Of a stretch of DNA of 64,000 bases, positions 1 to 8,941 are shown one piece after another. Each line of letters starts with the position of its first letter. The stretch's first letter is position 1. Under the pieces are notes generated by a model that saw only the letters and a program-made list of their open reading frames with translations, was not told where the DNA came from and ran no database searches. This DNA comes from Evernia prunastri. Its lineage: Eukaryota > Ascomycota > Lecanoromycetes > Lecanorales > Parmeliaceae. Made by a program: the position numbers and the translations under genes. The DNA lies in contig NKYR01000057.1 in assembly GCA_003184365.1 (NCBI GenBank), forward strand, positions 62,001 to 126,000. Direction: 5' to 3'.

Positions 1-254
1 ATAGTAAGAATTTAACTTTCATCGAATACAATTATCAGATATATGACAAGAAACTTTTTGTCAAGACCAGCATAGGCATAGCCAGTATGGGTATAGTAGA
101 CGAAGGATAAAGAGTCTACCTGGCTATGTAGGAGGGTGGCATGGCTATATGTAGGCCATGCCCCAGCCCTATGGAGGCCCCCATAGGGCTGCAGGGCTAA
201 CAAAGGAGGAAGATGCTAGAAGGCCCTGGTAGGGACCAGGGTACGGTCGTAACA
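1..254. mobile_element. LTR end of a retroelement cut by the window edge
   Basis: The stretch ends at 254 with a sequence (about 240-254) very close to the outer end of the 223-bp LTR seen three times further right (GGTACG-CGTAACA). Immediately after it a decayed gypsy pol reading frame begins in mid-domain. I read this as the edge of another LTR element inserted into that pol. The inside carries short GC-rich direct and inverted blocks (about 135-200) but no usable reading frame. The other end lies outside the window, so family and orientation are inferred only from the shared terminal motif. Confidence 0.45.
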
Positions 255-960
255 CTTTTGACGATTATTTGATATCTTAAACACTGACGATCGAAGCTCG
301 AATACATCGAAATATCTATCAAAATCTTCACTAATCACAAAAGTCTCATATATTTTGCTGAAAAACGAGATTTAAGTCGTCGACAGACTCGTTATTTGAA
401 TATACTATTAGAGTTTAATATTAAAATCATCTATCGATCGAGCTCTTAAAACGTTAAGACTGACGCTCTAACTCGCATAACGAAGTATAAATTCTCTATT
501 TCGAATAACGAGAGACTTCAGCATCAGCATAAAACAATTTTTATTTCTAATCGTCTCGATCTGAACGAAACGAAACTATTCATTTATAATATTTCAGAGT
601 TTATTTTTCATCGAGTGACTAATGCAAATAAGTCTAACGAATTATACTTCGAAATTCGTAACGTTATTATCGACGAAATAACAAAATTTCGAGGAATTAC
701 TTTAAATCGATACTCAATATAAAATAACGTCCTCTTTTATAAAAATCGCTTATAAATTTTTGAAATATACTACTCAAAGCTTATTCGCGAAATATACGAT
801 CAATTTATCTCTAAATATTCTAAAGCAACTCGCATATACGAATTACTTACACGCTAGTATTATTAACGAGATATAAAAACTAACGTGATTATATACGTTC
901 GCAATTGCTACGTCTATCAAAGAATTCAAACATCGCGTTATAAATTAAATAAACTTTTAA
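255..960 (+). pseudogene. RIP-decayed Ty3/gypsy pol (RNase H and integrase zinc domain)
   Basis: Read from about 282 in the frame containing 330, the translation follows the gypsy RNase H signature: a T-N/D-HKSL-x-YF block at 330-356, then L-x-RRQ-x-R-x4-L-x2-F-x-I-x-I-x-YR to about 437, then an ADALTR-like remnant. Further on (about 745-955, other frames) comes the integrase H2C2 region, recognisable as IREIYDQ, ELLTR-stop-YY and YVRNCYVYQR. Stops fall where tryptophan (TGG) and glutamine (CAA/CAG) codons are expected, and the first Asp of the HKSL motif is changed to Asn by G-to-A. That pattern, plus high A+T, fits RIP. The frame is abruptly interrupted at 961 by an LTR. It cannot encode a functional protein. 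Confidence 0.8.
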
Positions 961-1183
961 TGTCAGAACCGTGCCCAGAGTCAAGTCTAATGGGGGTAAA
1001 TTGAATAAGACAACTAGATAAGGAGGAATAATGTACAGAAGAAGAGCGCTTAAATACTAGGAAGAATCCCCGCTAGCCTATGTGTCAATGGGAATGTGTC
1101 AATAACCAATAAACACTCTATGTGCTAGACACATAGCCATAAACACTCCCTATGTGCCTGACACCTAGGGTACGTCCGTAACA
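961..1183 (-). repeat. 223-bp LTR, 3' LTR of a minus-strand gypsy element
   Basis: This is one of three near-identical 223-bp copies (961-1183, 2025-2247, 2772-2994) with TG...CA ends. On the minus strand the LTR is immediately preceded by a G-run (complement of 1184-1196) that serves as a polypurine tract, which fixes this copy as the 3' LTR. Copies 1 and 2 look identical; copy 3 differs at one position near 2906 (T to C). Such low divergence means a recent insertion. I see no clean target-site duplication: the flanks at 956-960 and 2995-2999 differ. Confidence 0.85.
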
Positions 1184-1920
1184 CTACCCCCCCCCTCAGG
1201 CAAGCGATGCCCCAGCGCTGTAGATTGGCCTGCGAGTCGTCTGCGAGCAGAAAGGATAAAAATAGTGGCGAGACCCCGGAGATTTCGGAGACGGCGGGGC
1301 CGCTTTGACTTGGCAACAGCGTTGTGCGGCCCTGGGTTCTCCGGGTATTTGTTGTGATAGTCATTGACTACGTCCTGGGCCCCCTCAAACTCATCATTAT
1401 CAGTATTCCACCAAGTGAGGGTATCGTCATCATCTTTCCATCTCACTTGGTACTGCAATTTGCCATAGTGACGGCGAGAGTCCAGGATATCTTCCACCAC
1501 CCAGGCGTCTCCCTTAGGCGTCTCAACTGGCTGGGGGGAAGGATTCTTCTGGCCAGGCAGTGGGTCCGTCGGAGCGAGTGTCAATAGCTTAGGACTGAAG
1601 ACCGGACGGATCTTCATTGTGGGAGGGAGTTGAAGCTTGTATGCGGATCCCACGACTTTAATGACTTTGAAAGGCCCTTCGTTCTTATGTCCCAGCTTCT
1701 TTGATNCCTTAGCAGCATCCAGTCGCTGGCGAGTGGTTTCATAGTCGGTAGGATCCGCGGAGAAGCTCATGCGAGGATTGAATCCCTTATTAGCAAAGAA
1801 GGGTGTCACTTTGGTAGAGGCGGATTGAGCGTCATTGTCTGCAAATTCCGCAATAGGAAGCCACTTGGCCCAGTCGTCCTGCATGTGACTGCAATAAGTT
1901 CGTAAGTGATGTTCTAGATC
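1165..1920 (-). pseudogene. Ty3/gypsy pol C-terminus: integrase end plus chromodomain
   Basis: On the minus strand the frame from 1920 down to 1165 encodes the end of a gypsy polyprotein. It starts with the integrase C-terminal part (HHLRTYCSHMQDDWAKWLP..FFANKGFNPR), continues with the GPFKVIKVVGSAYKLQLP GPY/F module, and ends with a chromodomain (WVVEDILDSRRHYGKLQYQVRWK...W). The stop lies inside the 3' LTR. This architecture is that of chromoviruses, whose chromodomain directs integration to modified chromatin. A single N at 1706 replaces part of the coding sequence, so the integrase tail is shortened in this assembly. The reading frame is otherwise intact and GC-balanced, unlike the decayed pol at 255-960, so this element is much younger. 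Confidence 0.85.
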
Positions 1921-1921
1921 N

Positions 1922-2357
1922 TATTATTAACGAGATATAAAAACTAACGTGATTATATACGTTCGCAATTGCTACGTCTATCAAAGAATTCAAACATCGC
2001 GTTATAAATTAAATAAACTTTTAATGTCAGAACCGTGCCCAGAGTCAAGTCTAATGGGGGTAAATTGAATAAGACAACTAGATAAGGAGGAATAATGTAC
2101 AGAAGAAGAGCGCTTAAATACTAGGAAGAATCCCCGCTAGCCTATGTGTCAATGGGAATGTGTCAATAACCAATAAACACTCTATGTGCTAGACACATAG
2201 CCATAAACACTCCCTATGTGCCTGACACCTAGGGTACGTCCGTAACACTACCCCCCCCCTCAGGCAAGCGATGCCCCAGCGCTGTAGATTGGCCTGCGAG
2301 TCGTCTGCGAGCAGAAAGGATAAAAATAGTGGCGAGACCCCGGAGATTTCGGAGACG
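1922..2357. repeat. Exact second copy of 858-1293 (probable assembly duplicate)
   Basis: Bases 1922-2357 repeat 858-1293 with an offset of 1064. The copied block includes 103 bp of the old flanking pol, the whole 223-bp LTR (here 2025-2247) and the first 110 bp of the element interior. It is bounded on both sides by single Ns (1921 and 2358). A real second insertion would not bring the same unrelated host flank. I read it as the same locus assembled twice and joined through one-base gaps. Confidence 0.75.
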
Positions 2358-2358
2358 N

Positions 2359-2494
2359 TTGGGATCACTGAAAGTCTTCGATCTTTCGTTTGTTTTAAGA
2401 GGCTGCTGGCTCCTTGTTGAATTTCCTTGAGAGACTCTTGCAGTTCTGTCATATCAAGTGGAGTAGCCTCGTTTACCGCGCTCAAATTTGCCAT
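2359..2494 (-). pseudogene. Start of a gypsy gag (fragment)
   Basis: On the minus strand an ATG at 2494 opens a frame of about 45 residues beginning MANLSAVNEATPLDMTELQ, rich in charged and Gln residues, which stops at the N at 2358. It lies 277 bp inside the LTR at 2772-2994, where gag starts in gypsy elements. The rest of gag and most of pol are absent because the assembly jumps through the N straight to the pol tail. The gag assignment rests on position, not on a recognised capsid motif. Confidence 0.5.
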
Positions 2495-2771
2495 GTTGAG
2501 AGGAAGTTAGCTCTGAAAGTTTGTTTGTTGGGGGGGATTGGTTTGCACGAATGCTGGGGTGCTTGCACGTATGCAGCGAGACCTCCTCGTAAGGGGTTTT
2601 CCTTGTGGTCAACAAGTCCTAGCCACGAATGGTTCGTTTTGCCTGTAGGTAGGCCACACCCGAGTGTCCAATGATCTGCTATCGAAACAGCTTCACAACG
2701 GTCCCGTTTGACAATTTTATTTTACTGTTCGCTTGCCAGTACGAACGGAAGGGTGGATGATCTAGTTGTAG

Positions 2772-2994
2772 TGTCAGAACCGTGCCCAGAGTCAAGTCTA
2801 ATGGGGGTAAATTGAATAAGACAACTAGATAAGGAGGAATAATGTACAGAAGAAGAGCGCTTAAATACTAGGAAGAATCCCCGCTAGCCTATGTGTCAAT
2901 GGGAATGCGTCAATAACCAATAAACACTCTATGTGCTAGACACATAGCCATAAACACTCCCTATGTGCCTGACACCTAGGGTACGTCCGTAACA
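2772..2994 (-). repeat. 223-bp LTR, 5' LTR of the minus-strand gypsy element
   Basis: Third copy of the LTR, with the same TG...CA ends and one visible difference from the other two. On the minus strand it precedes the untranslated leader (2771-2495) and the gag start, so it is the 5' LTR. I could not recognise a standard tRNA primer-binding site in the first bases after it, which leaves open self-priming of the Tf1/sushi type. With the LTR at 961-1183 it delimits one element whose middle is lost in the assembly gaps. Confidence 0.8.
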
Positions 2995-3386
2995 TAAGCA
3001 TCGTTTCAGCGAGAATCATATTCGAAAGAGATATTAACAGTCAAAATCTCGTAGACTAGTCTCGAATGATGATCGTCTTCTAATCAAAGAAATTGCAATG
3101 ACTCAAAAAGTCATTGTCGATGTAGCGAAACGAGAGCAGGCAAGAAAAGTACGTCATCGACTAGCAAAAAAAAAGTATCAAGTGTATCTACGACAATAGA
3201 ACACTCATAGAAAGACGCTTTCTAAGTACAAGTTCGTAATTTTGGGTGACGAAACCTTAAGGGCTCGCTGGAGGAGATTTTTAGTCGACGATACACATGA
3301 GTTCTCTGAGAAAGAGGAGGATTTAGAAGAAGAAGATTCGGAAGAAGAGAAGGAGAAGAAGAAAGAAGAGAAAGAGGAAGAGAAAA

Positions 3387-3417
<31 letters not shown>

Positions 3418-3646
3418 GGAGAAGAAGAAAGAAGAGAAAGAGGAAGAGAAAAAAAAAGAAGAAGAAGAAGAGGAAGAAGAGAAGGAGAAGAAGAAAGAAG
3501 AGAAAGAGGAAGAGAAAAAAGAAGAAGAAGAAGAAGAAGAAGAAAAAGAAGAAGGCTTAGAGGAAGAAGAAAACGAGGAGAAAGAAGAAGAAGAGAAAGA
3601 AGACGAGGAGAAAGACGAGGAGATGGAAGAGCTTAATGGAGAATAA
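2995..3646 (+). repeat. Low-complexity purine tract within a coding-like relic
   Basis: From 3340 to 3555 the plus strand is 216 nt of uninterrupted A and G (GAA/GAG/AAG mixtures), with near-purine sequence on either side. In the frame through 3245 it would encode a Glu/Lys-rich tail. The stretch before it (3000-3240) is basic and coding-like in one frame (AKREQARKVRHRLAKKKYQ) but has stops and no recognised domain; it may be the tail of an old transposase. I do not call a gene. Long homopurine runs can form triplex DNA and expand or contract by slippage. Confidence 0.6.
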
Positions 3647-4260
3647 CGGCGACGATGACACCTGTTTTGGTGCTGATTTAGCTGTCTTCCCTGTACTATA
3701 GCGACGTATTCTCGATGGCGTCTTATTGAATGGCCTCGCTGCATATGAAAACATCATATTTGAATTATTTGAATGATTTGGTCCTACATATTTGAATATT
3801 TGCTAGGAGATGCCGGCGGGGAAGGTCGCCGGCGACGGCTTTATTTGGGAGAACACTACCGGTAGCCCTACCAAATTGGCCAATCATCTCTAGGCGCTAA
3901 GCTGTGCTTACTCAGGATTCTCGAAACCCGGTCATTGACGTTATGACGACAGCAGCGAGAACGACGAGAAGATAAGAATATGCTACATCAAGAATTAAAC
4001 GATTACAGCTATACTAAGACTTCAGATTCGATCCGAATTTGACATCTACTTATCACTCTACATTTGCTCATTTGATGCTGAGAGATAGTTGATTGCCCCA
4101 CCAAAATTAGATGCGGGAAGCATCTGGTTCCCGCATTCGCCAATGGTTTTGAAAACAACTGTAAGGTAAGGTAATATTAATAATTAAATACCTTACTTGT
4201 GTAAGATACTACAACTTGTAACAACAGAATAACGTAGCGAAGTGGTGATAGTGTTCACAA
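3647..4260. other. Intergenic, nothing recognised
   Basis: Between the purine tract and the LETM1-like gene I see only AT-rich sequence with a short repeated TATTTGAAT-type motif near 3757-3800 and no reading frame of note. The 60-100 bp before 4261 should contain the promoter of the downstream gene, but no clear TATA box stands out. Confidence 0.4.
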
Positions 4261-5307
4261 ATGATGCTTCTCCGCCCCAGTACTTGTTGTCCCCCGGCTC
4301 AATCCAGACCCATACTCTTTTCTCCTCGCCTCATCCATTTTTATAGACCCGTCTGTGTCCCAATCCGTACTTACACCACTCCGCGCTCATACGAGTACCA
4401 CTCCAAATCCAGAGCCGCACTTTCACGCCCACAGCCAGCATCTGTCGCCCTCAATCCACCTAGTTCCACACGTCCTCCCTCTCTATGCCTTCCCGAAAAA
4501 TTTCCCGAGCTCCCAACATACAAGTACTACTTCCGTGTCGGCATAGCTTATGGCGTCTTCTACAAGAACGGTCTCAAGGCCATCTGGGCAAATTACAAAC
4601 TCGCCCGAGCCCTCCCTAATCATATCTTCTCCAGTAGTCAGGCTAAGCTTCATCGAGCTGTTGGAGATGGTGTACTGTCGCGCGCAGACTTCCAACTGGT
4701 TCGGCGTACCAGAGGTGACATCAATAAACTTCCACTCTTTGCACTGATATGGCTTATCTGCGGTGAATTCACACCTTTGGTCGTGATGTTCTTCACCGGG
4801 GCTGTCCCGCGAACAATTTGGATCCCCAAGCAAGTGCAGACAGCGCGCGAAGAAGCCGAAAAACGGAGGTCAGATTGTAAGAAGGGAAGCTTAGTTCTTT
4901 CTGCTAGCCCTTCACCGCAGTCTGACATAGAATTAATGCCCGAGGAACTCCAACGTAACTTCCTGAGGTTCGTTGCGCAATCCTTGGGTCTCTACCCTGC
5001 ATGGTGGGATCGCTGGTTTCCAACAGCGATCCCGACGTCGTTGGTTAGGAGAAGGGTGAACAGACGTCTTGGGGAACTGGAGGTGGATGACTTCGCTATC
5101 GAGAGGGATGGGGGCGTGGAGAAGTTGGAGGCGGAAGAAGTACAACTGGCGTGTGAAGAAAGAGGAATTGATGTCTTGGACAAGGAAGAGAGGAAGTTGA
5201 GAAGGGACCTCGAACAGTGGATGGAGCGTAGAAGAACTTTACTGGCGGAGGAAAGAGATAAGAACGCAGAAAGGCCGATCAAAAATTCAATTGGGGCTGG
5301 AAAATAG
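4261..5307 (+). CDS. LETM1 ribosome-binding-domain protein of mitochondria
   Basis: Single-exon gene of 348 residues. The first ~70 residues are rich in Arg, Ser and Pro and lack acidic residues, as in a mitochondrial targeting peptide. A hydrophobic segment at about 153-177 (LPLFALIWLICGEFTPLVV) is followed by a charged domain with MPEELQRNF.RFVAQSLGL and two acidic helices, which matches the LETM1-type RBD fold (LETM1, Mdm38, Ylh47, LETMD1). Family members sit in the inner membrane and are linked to K+/H+ exchange and to mitoribosome contact. At 348 residues it is shorter than Mdm38 and lacks a long C-terminal coiled coil, so it is nearer the LETMD1-like branch. The ATG at 4261 is chosen because it is the first in frame and gives a good presequence; a second ATG follows directly. 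Role beyond the family is inferred. Confidence 0.8.
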   Translation: MMLLRPSTCCPPAQSRPILFSPRLIHFYRPVCVPIRTYTTPRSYEYHSKSRAALSRPQPASVALNPPSSTRPPSLCLPEKFPELPTYKYYFRVGIAYGVFYKNGLKAIWANYKLARALPNHIFSSSQAKLHRAVGDGVLSRADFQLVRRTRGDINKLPLFALIWLICGEFTPLVVMFFTGAVPRTIWIPKQVQTAREEAEKRRSDCKKGSLVLSASPSPQSDIELMPEELQRNFLRFVAQSLGLYPAWWDRWFPTAIPTSLVRRRVNRRLGELEVDDFAIERDGGVEKLEAEEVQLACEERGIDVLDKEERKLRRDLEQWMERRRTLLAEERDKNAERPIKNSIGAGK

Positions 5308-5662
5308 GCAGTGGTCTTCGGTCCTAGTTAGTGCCACCAGTGCTATACGATCTGTAATAAATCTAGATTAGCACTGCAAAACAAAATAAGTCAAAGGTCA
5401 CCCTTGGGTTTCGAGCCGATCTGAATATCTACGCTTATTAAATACAAGTGTGTTGACTGATTGCTCTGGACCAAGGACGATCATACAGTCTTCAGAAAGC
5501 CCGAATTGGTACGAGACCACTCAGCTCCGCTTCGACTACCCGTTGGGATCCGATCATCGAACTTCTGGACAGCATCTTCGAGGGTTACCTAAAATGGTAC
5601 CATAGCCCGCAGACGGAACATGTGCTACGTTTTCATCAATGTTGACAAATCACGCCCCAACG
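5308..5662. other. Tail-to-tail intergenic region
   Basis: The 355 bp between the LETM1-like stop and the Nab3 stop hold no frame or repeat that I can see. It should contain both 3' untranslated regions and poly(A) signals. Confidence 0.4.
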
Positions 5663-8578
5663 CTACTGCTGGTACTTGGCGAGCTGGGCCATGATGTCCT
5701 GTACGCTCTGCTGCTGGCCAGATTGCTGATGCTGTGCTTGCGTGCCTTGAGAAGAGGACCTAGCGTGAGGACTTTGAAGTAGAGACGATAGAGCCGGGCT
5801 GTTGGCGAAGGCCGGATTGGATGCAGGGCTAGAATACGCGTTCTGCTGTTGCTGAGGGCCTGCAGGATACTGATATCCATGCTGCGGCGCAATATTGTTC
5901 AACAGAGATGCGAGGCCTTGAGGCTGTCCTGGTTGCGGTGGCGGCGGATTTGGCTGAGATTTTGTAGATGTCTGAGGATTCTGAGGATTCTGCGCCATCG
6001 CGCCCAGAAGCTGCTGAAGTGAAGGCCCGTCGAGAGAAGTGATAAGGTTTGCGAGGTTAGCTTGTGCACTGCCTTGTTGAGCCTGCTGTGGGTGCATCGT
6101 TTGTGTCTGATGACGATACGGTGCTGCACTATATGCCGCGCCATTAGGGTACAGTGTTGGCGCAGGTGCAGGCGCCAGATGTGTTGACCTAGCTCTGACG
6201 ACAAGCTCGGCAGCAACGTTGGCCTGTAGATCTTCGTACTCTAGGAAATTGTAAGCGTGAACGATTAACTTACATCTGTCTAGGGAGTACGTTACCATCG
6301 AATTGAATGTTGTTGACCCCCAAGCTACGATTAAAGACCTGCAATGGTATCTTTCCAGTATTTTGTGATTTGCGGAAAATCTTAACAACTGCTTGAACCC
6401 CTTCGACCAACTGTCTTTTGACGACTGCTGCAAGTGAGACTCGAGGTAGCTGGAGTACATCACAACGAAGCCCGCGATCACGAAAAGACTGCTGGATGTA
6501 GGCAACAAAGGTTCTAAGTGTGGCTATCAGCTGTCGTCCCAAGAAAGCACCGGCCGCTCCGTACCTGTCAACTTCATCCACCAATATCAACTGAACATCT
6601 GGCACATCCCCTGTGTTCCTTCGAGGTATAGGCAGGTCTGCTTCGTCATCCAGGTCACTTGCTCTAGGGCTCCGGCTTCGATATCGCCCACCTCGATCAT
6701 ATGGAGACCTCGACCTACCGCGGAAGTACCGATCGGGACTCCTACCCCTGCCGCCTCTGTAGTCATCTCGTTGGCGAAAGCCTTGAGGCGAAGGAGCCCG
6801 CGTTGGACGGTAATCGTCCCTCACGCGACGCTCAAAAGGGTTAAAGACGGTGTTCCTGGCGTATCGATCTCTGCCAGAACCAGATTCTGAGCCCAAATCA
6901 CGTACAGGTCCACCTCGTCCATAATCTGGCGAACGTGATCTTCTGTTGTATCCTGCCCTCAAGCTATCCCCAGCAGGTGTTGCAACAGCGTTACGGGTAT
7001 TCTTTTGGGGTTTCGAAATCTCGAGATCTAACCTTTTGTCAGCGTCGAAGAGCATGTCCTGGAGTTGGTCCTCTCTTACGTATTTTCCTGCCTTTGATCT
7101 CAATAGCTTGCTCGGATTGCAATGCATGGAAGCAAGCATCAGCGTCATGGTATTGGACGAAGCCATATGCGCTTTTCATTGAAATCTGAGCGATCCTACC
7201 GTATTTGTAAAAGACATAAAAGAGATCCCGCTTGGTAACCTTCTCGGTGTACAGGTTTCCTATTTCGAGAATAAGTACGATTAGATAGGTCGGCGCTCAG
7301 AATGGCTAGAAACCCACCAACGAACAACCTAGAACCCTGCGGGAATCTATCCCATGTACCTTCGGACACATAGATCTCTTCATCATGCAGAAATTCCTCG
7401 TATTGCCGTTCGATTTCTGGCCTCTTTGGATGTTCATCGTCGGCCCCGTTAATCAGCTTTCCTCCATTCTTTCCATAGCTGTCCCTCTGGCGGTACTGCG
7501 AGGTTTGTGGACTACGTTGTGGCTGATTGGTTTTGGACAACGACTGCTGAAAGGTGGCCAGGGGTGGAGGAGGCAAACCATTGGGGGCAACACCGTCGCT
7601 ATGAGGGTAGCCTTGTGGGGGTCGGTACGAACTACTTGGCTGGGCATTGAATGAAGCAGGGGCGTTGGGGTTTTGCGGAGGTGGGTTATGGTATGATCGA
7701 ATGTCTTCTCCGGGTGTATAATTAGGGTGGATAGCAGGCTTTTCTTGCGGCGGTGGGCGTGGAGGGAGACCAGCTGGGATGGGGAGGGTGGCGATGGGAG
7801 TCTGGGCGCTGCTTGGACTGGGCGCATTGAGTATGCTTGAGGGAGCAGTAGTAAATGAGGAAAGGTTTTCTGCTGGGGAAGCAGTGGAGGCGGAATAAGA
7901 TATTTTATCCAACAGAGCTTGATAGTTCATCCCATCACCATTTACATCTGAGTCGGATATCCGGCCGCGAATATCAGAGTCTCCAATGACTTTAGCGACT
8001 CCAGCATCAGGAGCTTGGCTCACAGGCACAACGTAAGAACGTTCAGAAGAATTGATATCATCTTGAAGGCTATGTGGGCTGGGTTCGGAGCTTTGGGACT
8101 GGGCAAGATGTATAAGATTAAGTTGCGTATGAGTGGAAAGAGGTTCAGAAGCATCCGTGGGCAGAGAGGTCTGAGCGGTCGAGGTTAAAAGGCTTTTTGA
8201 AGTATTGCGCTCATGCGGCTCGGAAATCCCATTCTCAAGTACAACAGTGTGTTCGCCATTGGCATTGATTATGGCTCCTCTATCCAAGTAGTTGCGTGTC
8301 TCTTGATCGGTCTTGTCAGTGGTAGGTTCCGCTGATTGTGTTGCTCTTGGGGTCATCCTGGAGATATCTTGGGGGAGACCATTGGCCCCTACTATAGCTG
8401 AGACCTGAGAGCGAGTGGGAGTTTCGATGTGCGTGGACATTTGATTGAATGCTATATCATTTTGGTTCTGCAAGACTGGTATGTTCTGAGGTTCGGGGAT
8501 ATGTAGCGGTACTGGGCTTTCTGGGCTCAGGGCCTCTGTTCGATAGTGTGGCGCCTCGGGTGGCAGACTAGGAGTCAT
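5663..8578 (-). CDS. nab3: Nab3-like RNA-binding protein (RRM)
   Basis: Five exons: 8578-7318, 7259-7080, 7027-6565, 6513-6296, 6240-5663; 899 residues. The first ~400 residues are low-complexity (Pro, Ser, Gln). The RRM begins at SRLFVGNLYTEKVT, spans the first two introns, and includes KSAYGFVQY and GRKIHLEISKPQK. An RS/RG-rich stretch follows, then a conserved domain starting DVPDVQLILVDEVDR and containing KIPLQVF. The C-terminal ~170 residues are Gln/Pro-rich and end in QDIMAQLAKYQQ. This order matches filamentous-fungal Nab3. In yeast, Nab3 acts with Nrd1 and Sen1 in early termination of non-coding transcripts, in the nucleus. The third intron is 51 nt (6564-6514), in frame and free of stops, so its retention would insert 17 residues. 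Exon phases all agree, which supports the model. Confidence 0.88.
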
Positions 8579-8941
8579 AGGTGATACGGAAAGGAAGAAG
8601 AACAGACTGATGGGTCAACATTTACTTGGGAGTCAGGCAAAGCATGAACTAGCGAAGTTGAGAGGGGAAATGAATGGCAGCCAGGATCATCGTTATTCGG
8701 TCAAGGAATTTATGAGGTCTGTCCAGTCGTTTATTGAAATATGAAGACAAATATGATCGTAGGGTGTAGGACAGAGATGCTTCAAACGAGATTGAGAGAG
8801 ATTTGAGCGTGTGAGGCAAAAAACACATGGTAATATTTCTGTATTGCAGTGAGTTAGCTAATACTCAGGCCGGTTTTTAATATTTGGCCACTTTCCCTAT
8901 TGTGGATAAGTGCAACATTTATGTACTACAGGTAAATCTCG

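Noticed and set aside
1324..1587. Plus-strand frame in the gypsy pol tail
   Set aside because: It is the complement of the chromodomain-coding strand with no recognised protein signature.
3242..3646. Glu/Lys-rich 134-codon frame as a real protein
   Set aside because: No ATG start, almost entirely simple sequence, and the complementary strand is equally open; explained by the purine tract.
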